Origin: Mycolicibacterium sp.
GTDB lineage: Bacteria > Actinomycetota > Actinomycetes > Mycobacteriales > Mycobacteriaceae
Assembly (NCBI RefSeq): GCF_016462545.1
Contig: NZ_JAEMTA010000004.1
Span: 117,389-181,388, forward strand
Length of the DNA stretch: 64,000 nt
Reading direction: 5' to 3'
The notes below the pieces were generated by a model that ran no database searches, was not told the DNA's origin, and worked only from the letters and a program-made list of their open reading frames with translations. This document shows, piece by piece, positions 1 to 8,797 of this stretch. How positions within the stretch are numbered: the first letter of the stretch is position 1; each line of letters begins with the position of its first letter. Made by a program: the position numbers and the translations under genes.

Positions 1-514
1 AGGCAGCCTTGACCATCTTGAACGGCATTTCGATGACGTACCACTTACTCTCGCCGCAATTACCGCTGTCGCCAACGGTCTTGTCCTTGCCGGCAAACGT
101 CGTCGAATCGTGGTCGACGTAGCCGGTCGAGTCCACCGGGAAGAACATATAGGTCTGTAAACCGTGCGCGGGGCTGCCGTCGGGGCACGTTTGAAAACTG
201 GGAATATCACGCTGGACGTACCAGGTGCCGTTCGTACTCTCGGCTTTCGCGGTCCACCCGAGGTCGCTGGTGACCGTGCCGACACAATCGGTCGCCGTGC
301 GGCACGTCGTGGAGAACGTCCAGACGCTGCGCACTACGGGCACGTCGTGATACTGCTGTTGGATCTGCGCCCATTCACCGTTCGAGGTGGTGACGAACGA
401 CCCGTTGATGGCGTAGTTGTCGTAATCTGCTGAAGCCATGGGTGCCACAGTCATGATTGAAAGTGCCGACATTGCTCCAACTGCCCAACCGAGCCTCATG
501 TGATTCACGAGCAT
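1..514 (-). CDS. Secreted protein of unknown function (3' end cut by window edge)
   Basis: The minus strand is open from an ATG at 514 to the left window edge, with no stop inside the window, so the protein is incomplete at its C-terminus (about 171 residues visible). The N-terminus is a typical Sec signal peptide: a short n-region, a hydrophobic stretch (AVGAMSALSIMTVAPM) and an ASA cleavage site near residue 30. The mature part has Cys residues in TTC, TDC, QTC and SGNC contexts, which suggests disulphides outside the membrane. GAGAGG lies 7 nt before ATG 514; starts at 508 (GTG) or 499 (ATG) are also possible. I do not recognise the family; small secreted proteins like this are common in mycobacteria. 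Confidence 0.7.
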   Translation of the reverse strand, partial: MLVNHMRLGWAVGAMSALSIMTVAPMASADYDNYAINGSFVTTSNGEWAQIQQQYHDVPVVRSVWTFSTTCRTATDCVGTVTSDLGWTAKAESTNGTWYVQRDIPSFQTCPDGSPAHGLQTYMFFPVDSTGYVDHDSTTFAGKDKTVGDSGNCGESKWYVIEMPFKMVKAA

Positions 515-698
515 CCGCCTGCCTCTCAACATAATCGAGGCCCGACTGGCTTTGTGAGCGTCGATCCTCGTCCGCCGGCATCCCTCGTCCATGAGCCCGC
601 AAAGACACTCTGGCGTCGTTCCAGAATAGCATTGACGGGCCGTCGAAGGTAGCCGAATCGGGTTGCCAGCAACCAAGTCCCAGTCCATCGGGGACTGT

Positions 699-1571
699 TC
701 ATATCGCGAACTCGACGTGCGACATCTTGAGTTGACCACGGTCGCGCTCGAGGGTTAGGACGACCCGGAAGATCTGCGGATCCCGATGCGGACCCGAAAC
801 GCTGGATGCGCGCGAGGTGGCCGTCACCAGCACGACCGCCGAATCATCGGTCACTTCCTTGACGGCTACCGCGTCGACCGTGACGGTCGTATTCACCTTC
901 GATTGTTCCAAGGCGGCGATCAGGTCATCGGCGCTGGCTTGAAACTGATCCTTGAACTGACCCGTGGAGGTGTCGATGACTCGCTGGACGTCGTCTCTGG
1001 CGTTGGTGAAGTCGATGGACATCAAGCCCGTGATGCTGCTCCGCGCGGCAGCCGTGAATTCGGCTGTGCGCTGTTGCCTTTCGACGACATTGCGGTGGGT
1101 CCACCACATCGAACCACTGATGCCGGCAGCTCCACAGATGATCAAGACTGCAAGGACGACCCCGACCACGGCCCGCCACGCGCGAGGGGCATTTCTTCGG
1201 CGGGCCGGTGTCGACGCTGACAACGCTTGATTAGCAATGGTTTCCGCCCCGGCGACCAGCTCCGATGGGGCAGAGAGCTCTTGGGATGACTCAGGGCTCG
1301 GGTCTGCTATCGGCGCCGCTTGGGCCAACGAATCGGCGCGCTTGCGGAGAGCGGTTGCGTGCAACCTGGCTTGTTCGGCCCGCTCGGTGGCCAGTTTCGC
1401 CTCGGTTTCCGCATCGCTGCTCGTCGGCTCATCGTGCGCGGGAATGGTGCGCTCCTCGCAGGCAGGTCTGATTCGATTGGCTGAGGTCGTGGGGATGCAG
1501 AGTCCTGTTGTCGCAGAGCGAGTCCCAAGGCAAATCGGCCGAGAATCGGATCCGCCCAGAACTAGCCGCAC
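699..1571 (-). CDS. Mce-associated membrane protein
   Basis: Up to 290 residues. The order is a charged, Ala/Glu-rich cytoplasmic N-terminal part, one transmembrane helix (around VVGVVLAVLIICGAAG, residues 130-150) and an extracytoplasmic domain of about 135 residues with the family pattern [20 protein letters not shown]. It is a clear paralogue of the protein at 3162-3968. Such proteins usually accompany Mce lipid importers, but no mce genes are in this window. The listed start is a GTG with no good ribosome site. An ATT at 1445, 6 nt after GAGGAG, would give a protein starting nearer the conserved part, so the start is uncertain. It lies head-to-head with the secreted protein at 1599. Confidence 0.8.
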   Translation of the reverse strand: MRLVLGGSDSRPICLGTRSATTGLCIPTTSANRIRPACEERTIPAHDEPTSSDAETEAKLATERAEQARLHATALRKRADSLAQAAPIADPSPESSQELSAPSELVAGAETIANQALSASTPARRRNAPRAWRAVVGVVLAVLIICGAAGISGSMWWTHRNVVERQQRTAEFTAAARSSITGLMSIDFTNARDDVQRVIDTSTGQFKDQFQASADDLIAALEQSKVNTTVTVDAVAVKEVTDDSAVVLVTATSRASSVSGPHRDPQIFRVVLTLERDRGQLKMSHVEFAI

Positions 1572-1598
1572 GGTTGTTCCGTGTGTGAAGATGAACTG

Positions 1599-1976
1599 GT
1601 GCGTTCGACACTTGTAGCGGCAGCCGCGACCCTCGCCATCTCGGGGTGGTTGGCACCGGCCGCCGCCGCGGAGCCAGCGTCATGTGACGACCCGTATTGC
1701 GTTCCCGGGATTGCCGCCGGTGTCGAACTCGGCGCTCCGTGCGCAAACGCGACGACTTACGTCTTCGGAACCACGTCGCGGGGGAGGCTCGTATTCTGCG
1801 GTTCCCCGAGACGTTATGAGCCCCGCTACTTCCGGTCCCCTCCCATGATGGGAGTCAAGGGTGAGAACACCTCGTGTGACGGATACTCCAACGCGGTCGC
1901 GCAGGCACCGGATGGACTCTTCCTGTCCTGCGGCGTGCGAGACGGTCAGGCGACGTGGATTCGCGGCGACACATAG
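1599..1976 (+). CDS. Small secreted cysteine-containing protein
   Basis: About 125 residues. The N-terminus (RSTLVAAAATLAISGWLAPAAAA) is a signal peptide with an Ala-rich cleavage region. The mature chain has six cysteines (SCDDPYC, APC, FCG, SCD, SCG), consistent with three disulphides. The open frame extends upstream to GTG 1581, but that adds an acidic stretch before the signal peptide, so GTG 1599 is preferred; the ribosome site is weak. The family is unknown to me. It stands alone between two minus-strand genes, and the 95 bases after it hold nothing clear. Confidence 0.6.
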   Translation: MRSTLVAAAATLAISGWLAPAAAAEPASCDDPYCVPGIAAGVELGAPCANATTYVFGTTSRGRLVFCGSPRRYEPRYFRSPPMMGVKGENTSCDGYSNAVAQAPDGLFLSCGVRDGQATWIRGDT

Positions 1977-2071
1977 CCGAGCGGTTGCGAACGTCGATCC
2001 AGCCGAGTCGCGTCGTGGCAGAACACGGGTCGCTAGAAATATCGGGCCGTGCCAGACATCTGCGAGGTTGC

Positions 2072-2494
2072 TCACCAGGCCCGCCGTGAGCACAGCGCAC
2101 CCTTGGGCCCCTCGTCGGTGGCGATGACGACCCCTTCGACCGCTAGTTCGCAATGGAACTTCGGGGACGACGGCGAGAGTCCGCTCGTTGCCGTGACCAT
2201 TGCCCACTGGTAGGGGTCGGCCAGCATCACGTCCATCACCCATGGCGTGTCGGGACCGACGTCCGTCTCGATCTTCGGACTGAAGACGTAGGGATCGTGG
2301 CTGTACTCGGCGAAGTTCGGAGGATCGGTGTCGCGGTAGTAGATGTCGGCATAGAAGGGCTCGGCTGCGGTAACGGTGTACCGCACGTGGTACAGAGGTG
2401 GGCCCTCGGCCCGCGCAGTGCCCGTCGGGCACGAGACGGCCACGATCATGAGTAACGCGGCTGATCCATTCCGCCACAACGTATTACTCGACAT
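2072..2494 (-). CDS. MmpS-like secreted protein
   Basis: 140 residues from ATG 2494 (an upstream ATG at 2539 is in frame). The N-terminal hydrophobic stretch (SAALLMIVAVSCPTGTARA) is a signal peptide or lipid-anchor-like segment. The rest follows the MmpS-type pattern: an initial Y.VRYTVTAAEPFYADIYYRD strand pair, a central PWVMDVMLADP region and a C-terminal FHCELAVEGVVIATDEG...LCS segment with two paired cysteines. MmpS proteins are small periplasmic partners of MmpL transporters, but no mmpL lies nearby, so this is a family resemblance and not a function. It is downstream of the 2548-3165 gene on the same strand. Confidence 0.55.
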   Translation of the reverse strand: MSSNTLWRNGSAALLMIVAVSCPTGTARAEGPPLYHVRYTVTAAEPFYADIYYRDTDPPNFAEYSHDPYVFSPKIETDVGPDTPWVMDVMLADPYQWAMVTATSGLSPSSPKFHCELAVEGVVIATDEGPKGALCSRRAW

Positions 2495-2547
2495 ATTCGA
2501 GATCCGTTCAACTGAGGACTGCGCGAGGTTGCCGAACACGGCCGGTC

Positions 2548-3165
2548 CTAGATCGGGTTGAATTGAGAGACGAGCCAGGCGCCGTCGACCTTGGTCAAAC
2601 TCACCAGCACGCTGCTGGCGGTGATCGACGGGTCCGGCCTTTCCGCACTCTGAGTGGTTTGGTTGACGAAGACCAGAACGACGGCAGAGTCCGAGCGAAG
2701 CTCTGACACGGCGGCCTGCGCCACGGCAGCGGTGGTCTTTACCTGCTTCTGCTTGGCAGCAGGTCCGACGATCTGCTCGGTGAACTTTCCGTAATAAGTC
2801 AGGAACTCACCGGTGAGCCGTGAGCGCGCATTGCTGAAGTCAGCGTCGAGGCTTTCGGGAGCGTAAGACAAGATGGCCGCGGTGCTGTCGGAAGCAGCGG
2901 AGATTGCGGCTTTCGCCGCGGAGTCGTTGGTCTCGCGGTCGGGCAGGTACTGGAAGTAGAACAGGCTGGCGGCCACCGCCGTGGAAGCAACGACGAGGAT
3001 CGCCAGCGCGATCGTCAGCGGCCATGCGCCCCGTCGGCGGACTGCCTCGTCCCCTGCTGGCTGCGATGGTTCGACAGACGCGGCCGAAGTCGCTTCGGGT
3101 TCCTCGGCCGGGGTGGCCTCTCTAGTGGGGTCGGCTACCACGGTCGGGCTTGAATCCTTGCTCAC
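2548..3165 (-). CDS. Mce-associated membrane protein
   Basis: 205 residues, start GTG at 3165. A Pro/Glu-rich cytoplasmic N-terminus is followed by one transmembrane helix ([19 protein letters not shown], about residues 48-68) and an extracytoplasmic domain ending in a [18 protein letters not shown] strand, the usual Mce-associated layout. Its GTG overlaps the TGA of the upstream paralogue (GTGA), which indicates translational coupling. The order phosphotransferase-TetR-Mce-associated-Mce-associated from 5707 down to 2548 looks like one transcript. In known mce loci such proteins stabilise lipid importers. Here the role is probably envelope-level help for uptake of the island's substrate, which is inference. 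Confidence 0.8.
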   Translation of the reverse strand: MSKDSSPTVVADPTREATPAEEPEATSAASVEPSQPAGDEAVRRRGAWPLTIALAILVVASTAVAASLFYFQYLPDRETNDSAAKAAISAASDSTAAILSYAPESLDADFSNARSRLTGEFLTYYGKFTEQIVGPAAKQKQVKTTAAVAQAAVSELRSDSAVVLVFVNQTTQSAERPDPSITASSVLVSLTKVDGAWLVSQFNPI

Positions 3166-3968
3166 GGTACGAACTCCACCTTCGATAATTTCAGCTGATC
3201 GCCATCCCGGGTCACGGTGACGGCGAGCCGCCAGGCACGCGGTTCCTGCTTGGCGCCAGCGGCATTGGTGACCTCGGAGGTCGCCCCGACCAGCACGTCG
3301 GCCGAGTCCGCTGCCATCGACTTGACGGCTACGGCGTTCACCGTGGTCACGGTGGTGACCTGCGACTGCTGAACGGTCGCCGTGTAATCGGCTGCCTGCT
3401 TGACGAAGTCGTCCTTGAACGACCCGGTGGAGTTGTCGATGACCCGTTGAACGTCGTCCTTGGCATGCGCGAAGTCCATCGACATCAACGTCACTATGCC
3501 TTGCCGTGCTGCGGCTGCGAACTCCGCGGCGCGCTGCTGTTCAGCACCGGCTTCGCGATGTTGCCAGAGGATGAACCCACTGGCACCCACCATCGCGCAC
3601 GCGACGAGCACTGCGGCGGCAGTCGCGACGACGCGTGGCCGAGGCCGGCGCCATCGGAGTCTCCTGGGTCCTGTAGCGATGGGCTCGCGTGCTGACTCGT
3701 CTTTGCCAGGCAGATCCTCCCGGGTGGCCTCCTCCGACGCGTCCGCGGAAGGCTGGTCGAAATCCCCCTCGGCATCGACCTGCTCCGGCGAATCGGTCTC
3801 GGCGTCTCGTCGCAGTTTCAGCGCGCGTGCCCGGGCTCGCGCGGCTGTCGCAAGCGCCTCGGCTACCGCCGCGTCGGCCTCCGCCTCGTCGGCTTCAGCG
3901 AGTGCCAACGCGTGTGCGGTCTCGCGTTCATCGACGGCGTGGCCGGGGCGCGAGGGATCGGGGCTCAA
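3162..3968 (-). CDS. Mce-associated membrane protein
   Basis: 268 residues if translation starts at TTG 3968, whose TTGA overlaps the stop of the TetR gene by 4 bases. The frame is open further upstream to 4358, but that part lies inside the TetR gene and is a shadow. The N-terminal 110 residues are acidic and Ala-rich (likely helical), then comes a transmembrane helix ([23 protein letters not shown], about 112-134), then a domain with [21 protein letters not shown] that closely matches the paralogue at 699-1571. The TTG start and the overlap suggest that its synthesis depends on translation of the regulator gene. Confidence 0.8.
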   Translation of the reverse strand: MSPDPSRPGHAVDERETAHALALAEADEAEADAAVAEALATAARARARALKLRRDAETDSPEQVDAEGDFDQPSADASEEATREDLPGKDESAREPIATGPRRLRWRRPRPRVVATAAAVLVACAMVGASGFILWQHREAGAEQQRAAEFAAAARQGIVTLMSMDFAHAKDDVQRVIDNSTGSFKDDFVKQAADYTATVQQSQVTTVTTVNAVAVKSMAADSADVLVGATSEVTNAAGAKQEPRAWRLAVTVTRDGDQLKLSKVEFVP

Positions 3969-4531
3969 CTGTTCGGCCCCGATGGCTTGATTCCCACCGC
4001 GTGGCGAAGCTGAGCGAGGAATTCGTCGGCGTCGTCGCTGCGCACGATGTACTGCGACACCGCGACACGAACCGCCGTTGCTGCCTTGACAGCTGCATTG
4101 GGTCCGGCGATGAGGCGCTCCAGTCCTGCCCGCATGAGGGGAATTCCTTCGGCCAACTGGGCGATGGCTGCCTCGGGCTCGACGTCCACGAGGCGCGCAC
4201 CAGAGTACGACTGTTGGTAAGCGACGATGAAACGCAAAGCGGCATCCAGCTTTTCGGCGCGGTGCAATCCCGAGGTGGCACGAGCAAGGCCGGTGTCGAA
4301 CATCTCCCGCTCGTAGACACCGAAGGCGACGAGTAGCTCCTCCTTCGATGCGAACCACCGGTAGAGCGTGGGTCGGGACACCGCCGCCTGCTGCGCGACT
4401 TCGGAGAGGCTCAACTTGGTGTGGCCGCTGCGTTCGAGCGCCTCGGCGGTGGCGGCAAGGATTCGAGTGCGTGTCGGTATGTCGTCGAGGCCCACGCCTC
4501 CATCTTCGATGTCACCAACTGGTTCATTCAT
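3965..4531 (-). CDS. TetR-family transcriptional regulator
   Basis: 188 residues. The N-terminal helix-turn-helix is clear: [15 protein letters not shown]...[28 protein letters not shown] (about residues 20-70). The C-terminal ligand domain contains [26 protein letters not shown] and [16 protein letters not shown]. Both halves are strongly similar to the TetR at 12807-13403, so the two are paralogues. It lies 6 nt after the phosphotransferase gene and overlaps the next Mce-associated gene. The palindromic site at 5746, in front of this operon, is the most symmetric version of the element found across the island, which would fit autoregulation. The inducer is unknown; CoA thioesters or steroid-like acids are guesses from context. 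Confidence 0.9.
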   Translation of the reverse strand: MNEPVGDIEDGGVGLDDIPTRTRILAATAEALERSGHTKLSLSEVAQQAAVSRPTLYRWFASKEELLVAFGVYEREMFDTGLARATSGLHRAEKLDAALRFIVAYQQSYSGARLVDVEPEAAIAQLAEGIPLMRAGLERLIAGPNAAVKAATAVRVAVSQYIVRSDDADEFLAQLRHAVGIKPSGPNS

Positions 4532-4537
4532 CGTTGG

Positions 4538-5707
4538 TCACAGCGATCTCTGGAGTTGCGCCACCGTGTCGAGATCTCCTAGCGCAGCGACACCGCGCCT
4601 CAGGCCCTCCATGGCGATGCCCCCCTCTTGCATGCCGCCCATACCAGCGGTGATGAGCGGTGCTACGTAAGCGTAAAGGGCAGCTTGCCGGTACCGGTTC
4701 CAAAGGTCGTCGCGGTCGATTTCGGGACCGCCGCCAGCCGCCAGCGCACGGCGGTAGACATCGAGGAGTTCGCGTTCGCCGGCCTGCCGGTCAGCGGTCG
4801 TGAGGCTGGTGATCAGCGTGTAAGCCAATTCGCGGGAAGGGTGCCCGCGTCGAACCGCCTGCCAGTCGAGCAGTCCGGCCTCGCCGTTGCGGAAGTACAC
4901 GTTTCCCGGGTGCGCGTCGCCGTGCATGACCGTGTTGGGTGCGGCATCGATGAGCGTGGCGACGGCCCGGTAGTTGTCGATGATGAAACGACCGTCCTCG
5001 ATCGGGATGTCGGTCTTGCCGACGAGCTTGCGCGCCGAGGTGTTCAACAACGGCCCGGTAAGCATCGACGTGCTGTCACCCGACGGCGAGTACAGCCACC
5101 CGAGTGGGCCCACGCCGGTCTTGCTCGGTAGTCGCCCCCAGAAGGTGGCGTGAACATGGGCGAGGAGTTCGACGATGAGGCTCGCCTGGTCCTGGTTCAG
5201 CGGGTGCAGTGTGTCGGGGAAGATGCACTGCTCGACTGCCAGGTCCTCGAGAACGATGAGGTAGCGGCCAGTCAACGAATCGAAGGCGGTGCCGTAAGCC
5301 TTTGGCACGCCGCGCAACTGGGATGACAATTCGCCATAGAAACGTACCTCGGTGTCGCCGAGTCGGCCCAGTTCGCCCATCAGCCGGGTGGCCGCCGTCT
5401 CCGCCGGCATCTTCACGAAGACAGAATTGGGCACATCGACGCCGGTGAGGGCGAGCCGTGCCCGCGAGGAGGTTCCGGCGTCGCCCCCGATCACGGACAC
5501 CGACGTCACGGTGCGGCCCATGACGGTCGAGAGATACGCGGCATCGAGTTCCTCGATGCGCTGCGGAACCGACCGTGCTCGACCGATCACGGCGTCTGCC
5601 GCCACACGTCGGAATCCGCGGCCGAGGTGAGCGCCAAGGCTCAGCACTGGCGCGATGCCGCGCGCCTTCTGCGCGGCTGCGGTTGAAACGTCCGATAGCT
5701 TCGTCAC
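4538..5707 (-). CDS. Aminoglycoside phosphotransferase-fold (APH/EcKinase-like) protein
   Basis: 389 residues with a protein-kinase-like fold. The Brenner-type catalytic loop is VMHGDAHPGNVYF (about residue 265) and the metal-binding segment is GLLDWQAVRRGHP. An N-terminal lobe Lys is in VFVKMPAE. Relatives in mycobacterial lipid and steroid clusters are usually annotated as phosphotransferase or ACAD10-like kinases; the acceptor is not known, and hydroxy-acyl or alcohol intermediates are plausible. It heads the minus operon with TetR and two Mce-associated genes, just 39 bp downstream of the operator-like site. A second family member is at 11677-12777. Confidence 0.8.
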   Translation of the reverse strand: MTKLSDVSTAAAQKARGIAPVLSLGAHLGRGFRRVAADAVIGRARSVPQRIEELDAAYLSTVMGRTVTSVSVIGGDAGTSSRARLALTGVDVPNSVFVKMPAETAATRLMGELGRLGDTEVRFYGELSSQLRGVPKAYGTAFDSLTGRYLIVLEDLAVEQCIFPDTLHPLNQDQASLIVELLAHVHATFWGRLPSKTGVGPLGWLYSPSGDSTSMLTGPLLNTSARKLVGKTDIPIEDGRFIIDNYRAVATLIDAAPNTVMHGDAHPGNVYFRNGEAGLLDWQAVRRGHPSRELAYTLITSLTTADRQAGERELLDVYRRALAAGGGPEIDRDDLWNRYRQAALYAYVAPLITAGMGGMQEGGIAMEGLRRGVAALGDLDTVAQLQRSL

Positions 5708-5745
5708 CGCTGAATGGCCTCCTCGTTCGGCACGTACGTGGTCAG

Positions 5746-5771
5746 TTTACAAAATGTTCAGGATGTGTAAT
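5746..5771. promoter_or_regulatory. Operator-like inverted repeat, symmetric variant (TTTACA-N14-TGTAAT)
   Basis: TTTACA at 5746-5751 and TGTAAT at 5766-5771 with 14 bases between them, the same spacing as the 11 other sites in the island. Here the right half is closer to the mirror image of the left, which argues that the element is a protein-binding palindrome. It lies 39 bp upstream of the phosphotransferase-TetR-Mce operon and at the 3' end side of the aldehyde dehydrogenase gene. Confidence 0.6.
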
Positions 5772-5823
5772 GCACTTTGGCGAAACTGGTGGGCGATCGC
5801 GAAGGCCGCCGACCCTCTCGGCC

Positions 5824-7260
5824 CTATACGGGAACGGTGATGGTCTTCGGCTCCAGGTAGGCCGCCAGACCCTCTGGGCCCATCTCGCGACCGATGCCGG
5901 AGTCCTTGACGCCTCCGAAGGGCACCGCGGGGTCCAGCGACATGGCATTCACCGAATAGGTGCCCGTGCGGATGCGACGTCCGATCCCCACACCCTTGTC
6001 CACATCGGTCGTCCACACCGTCCCGTGTAGACCGAACGCCGAGTCGTTCGCGATGGAGATGGCCTCTTCTTCGTCGGAGTAGGGAATGAACGCGACGACC
6101 GGGCCGAAGATCTCCTCCTGCGCAATCCGCATGTCGCTCTTGACGTCTCGGAAAACCGTGGGCTCCACGAACCAGCCTCGATCGAGATGCGCCGGCCTCC
6201 CGCCGCCTGCCACCGGCACCGCCCCCTCCTGCTTGCCGATCTCGATGTAGCCGAGCACGCGTTCGCGCTGCCGCGCAGAGATCAGCGGGCCGATGAAAGC
6301 ACCCTCGTCGAACGCGCCGCCAACGGGCAGGCTGGCGGCCACGCCGGCGTAGATCGCGACGGCCTCGTCGTAGCGGTCGCGCGATACCAGGATGCGCGAC
6401 TGCGCCGTGCAGAACTGTCCAGTCAACGACATGCTCACGCCGATCAACTGCGGCATCGTCGCACCCAGGTCGGCGTCGTCGAGCACGATGGCGGCCGACT
6501 TGCCGCCCAACTCGAGCGTCATCCGCTTCAGTTGCGCCCCGGCGAGACCAGCGATGCGCTTGCCGACCGCGGTGCTGCCGGTGAACGCGACCTTGTCGAT
6601 CCCCGGGTGGGTGACCAACCGCTCGCTCGCCTCCGGGCCCGCGCAGATGACGTTCAACACACCGGGGGGAACGCCGACCGCATCCGCTGCCTCGGCCAAC
6701 AGATTGGCATTGAGAGGTGTCTCGGGCGCGGACTTCACCACCACCGTGCACCCGGCTGCCATGGCCGGCGCCACCTTCAGCATGGCCAGGTAGAACGGCA
6801 CGTTCCAGGGGAGTATTGCTGCCACGGTGCCCACGGGTTCGAGGCGGACGATGGCAGGGGAGTAGACGCCTTCGCGTCGGGACCCCGGTTCGAATGTCCT
6901 TGCCAGGTCGGCGTAGTACCGCAGGACGTGCAATCCGTTGTCGACCTGGGCCGGCCGCGCCATCATCAACGGCGTGCCGTTCTCGGTGGCGATGACTCGG
7001 GCGAGTTCATCCGCCCGCGCGGTCAGTTCTGCCAGCAGTGCTTCCATGACGTCGGCGCGTTCTGCCGGAGTGAGCCGGGGCCACGGGCCGTGGTCGAACG
7101 CCGAACGAGCTGCGTCGACGGCTGCGTCGACGTCGGCGAGACTCGCATCGGGCACGCGCGCAACGGCTTCCTCCGTGCTCGGCGAGACGACGACGATGGT
7201 GCGGTCGGACGACGACGCAATCCACTTGCCGCCCAGGTAGATCTGATCGGTGGTCTGCAT
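5824..7260 (-). CDS. Aldehyde dehydrogenase (NAD(P)-dependent, ALDH superfamily)
   Basis: 478 residues from ATG 7260, which has AAGGAG a short distance upstream. The frame is open up to 7395, but that segment crosses the operator and is not used. Family landmarks are present in order: ILPWNVPFYLAM, FTGSTAVGKRI, the general base Glu in LELGGKSA, the catalytic Cys in TGQFCTAQSR, and EEIFGPVVAFIPY. It oxidises an aldehyde to the carboxylate and probably follows a P450 or alcohol dehydrogenase step. It is divergent from the CYP142-like gene, with an operator between them. A second ALDH is at 47641. Confidence 0.92.
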   Translation of the reverse strand: MQTTDQIYLGGKWIASSSDRTIVVVSPSTEEAVARVPDASLADVDAAVDAARSAFDHGPWPRLTPAERADVMEALLAELTARADELARVIATENGTPLMMARPAQVDNGLHVLRYYADLARTFEPGSRREGVYSPAIVRLEPVGTVAAILPWNVPFYLAMLKVAPAMAAGCTVVVKSAPETPLNANLLAEAADAVGVPPGVLNVICAGPEASERLVTHPGIDKVAFTGSTAVGKRIAGLAGAQLKRMTLELGGKSAAIVLDDADLGATMPQLIGVSMSLTGQFCTAQSRILVSRDRYDEAVAIYAGVAASLPVGGAFDEGAFIGPLISARQRERVLGYIEIGKQEGAVPVAGGGRPAHLDRGWFVEPTVFRDVKSDMRIAQEEIFGPVVAFIPYSDEEEAISIANDSAFGLHGTVWTTDVDKGVGIGRRIRTGTYSVNAMSLDPAVPFGGVKDSGIGREMGPEGLAAYLEPKTITVPV

Positions 7261-7369
7261 TCGACACTCCTTGGTAGTCCGTCGTTGGGTCGTTCGATCA
7301 AATTGGCTGACTCCCGACGCGTTCGGAGCGGGTCGGGCTCCAGCGTCGTCGGGAGTGTTCCTCGCTAGC

Positions 7370-7398
7370 TTTACAGATCGCGACGAAAGTGTCACGCT
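7370..7398 (+). promoter_or_regulatory. Island regulatory element TTTACA-N14-TGTCACGCT
   Basis: TTTACA at 7370-7375, TGTCAC at 7390-7395, then GCT. It lies in the 284-base divergent region between the aldehyde dehydrogenase (start 7260, minus) and the P450 gene (start 7545, plus), oriented toward the P450. Nothing else was recognised in that region apart from a run of alternative starts. Confidence 0.75.
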
Positions 7399-7544
7399 AG
7401 GCTTGTGAGTCGCGTCATACGATCATCGGCCCGGTTACCCGTCCCACATCGCGGGGCCGACGGCAGCCGCCTCACCAAGACAACCCCCTCAAGGCGCGCG
7501 ATGACTGTTCCCACCGCACCGCCCACCTGCGAAAGGCGTGACGG

Positions 7545-8759
7545 ATGACCACTGACGTTCACCTGACGACCCGGCCCGACATCGACCTCGCCGACGGCCA
7601 CTTCTACGCAGGCGATTCGCGCGCAGCCTATGCCTGGATGCGAGCCAATGAACCGATCTTCCGCGACCGCGACGGCCTTGCGGGCGCGGCCACTTACCGC
7701 GCCGTGATCGAAGCCGAACGCAACCCGGGACTCTTCTCCAACGCAGGCGGCATTCGTCCGGACTACGTGCCGCCCGTGCCGATGATGATCGACCAGGACG
7801 ACCCGGCTCATCTGCGTCGCCGCAAGCTGGTGAACGCAGGTTTCACCCGGAAGCGCGTCACCAACCTCGGCCATTCCATCGCAACCCTGTGCGACGACCT
7901 GATCGACGCGGTGTGCGAACGGGGCGAATGCGACTTCGTCTGGGACCTGGCTGCGCCGCTGCCGATGGCCGTCATCGGCGACATGCTCGGAGTGCGTCCG
8001 GATCAGCGCGAGATGTTTCTGAAATGGTCCGACGACCTCGTCACCAGCCTCAGCTCCAGAATGGCCGAGCAGGACCTCGAGGTGACGTTGAATGCCTACG
8101 TCGCGTTCACCGAGTACACCCAGGACCTCATTGGCCAACGCCGTAGGGAACCGACCGAAGACTTGATCAGCGTGCTGGTGCACGGAGTCATGGACGGTGA
8201 GCGGCTGACCGATGACGAGATCGTTCAGGACGCGTTGCTGATTCTCGTGGGGGGCGACGAGACATCCCGGCACACGCTCAGTGGTGGTACCGCGCAGCTC
8301 CTCGGCCATCCCGACCAACACGACGCCTTGCGCTGCGACCCCGACGGCCTCATCGCGAGCGCCGTCGAGGAGATGCTGCGTTGGACCTCGCCCGTGAAGA
8401 ACATGTGCCGAACGCTGACTGCGGACACCGACTTTCATGGCACCGCCCTCAAGGAGGGCGAGAAGATCATGTTGCTGTTCGAGTCGGCGAACTTCGACGA
8501 GCAACAGTTCGACGAGCCGGAGAAGTTCGACATCACGCGTCATCCGAACAACCACGTCGCCTTCGGCTTCGGCACCCACTTCTGTCTCGGAAATCAGTTG
8601 GCTCGGTTGGAGTTGTCGCTGATGACGAAACGGCTGCTGGAGCGGTTGCCGGATCTTCGCCTGGCCTCCGGGGACCCGCTGCCCCTGCGCCCGGCGAACT
8701 TCGTCAGCGGCTTGGAGAAGATGCCGGTGGTCTTCACTCCCAGCAAGCCCCTGCGGTAG
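7545..8759 (+). CDS. Cytochrome P450, CYP142 family-like
   Basis: 404 residues. The heme loop is FGFGTHFCLGNQLARLEL (Cys ligand about residue 351), the K-helix ExxR is in EEMLRWTSP, and the I-helix carries GGDETSRHTLSG. Long stretches (for example NAGGIRPD, RRKLVNAGFTRKRV, AAPLPMAVIGDMLGVRP, LRPANFVSGLE) match what I know of M. tuberculosis CYP142A1, a cholesterol/cholest-4-en-3-one C26/C27 hydroxylase. A terminal methyl hydroxylation of a sterol-like side chain is therefore a reasonable prediction, although orthology versus paralogy cannot be settled here. It is first in a plus operon running to 12777 and would use the ferredoxins at 13510 or 44381. Confidence 0.9.
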   Translation: MTTDVHLTTRPDIDLADGHFYAGDSRAAYAWMRANEPIFRDRDGLAGAATYRAVIEAERNPGLFSNAGGIRPDYVPPVPMMIDQDDPAHLRRRKLVNAGFTRKRVTNLGHSIATLCDDLIDAVCERGECDFVWDLAAPLPMAVIGDMLGVRPDQREMFLKWSDDLVTSLSSRMAEQDLEVTLNAYVAFTEYTQDLIGQRRREPTEDLISVLVHGVMDGERLTDDEIVQDALLILVGGDETSRHTLSGGTAQLLGHPDQHDALRCDPDGLIASAVEEMLRWTSPVKNMCRTLTADTDFHGTALKEGEKIMLLFESANFDEQQFDEPEKFDITRHPNNHVAFGFGTHFCLGNQLARLELSLMTKRLLERLPDLRLASGDPLPLRPANFVSGLEKMPVVFTPSKPLR

Positions 8760-8797
8760 ACCGCAGACCGTTTCGCATGAATATCGAAGGAGCCTCA

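Noticed and set aside
154..163. TGTAAACC near the left edge as another half-site
   Set aside because: It lies inside the coding sequence of the secreted protein and has no partner half at the right spacing that I can see.
3969..4358. N-terminal extension of the Mce-associated protein
   Set aside because: It lies within the TetR coding region in another frame; the TTG at 3968 overlapping the TetR stop is a better start.
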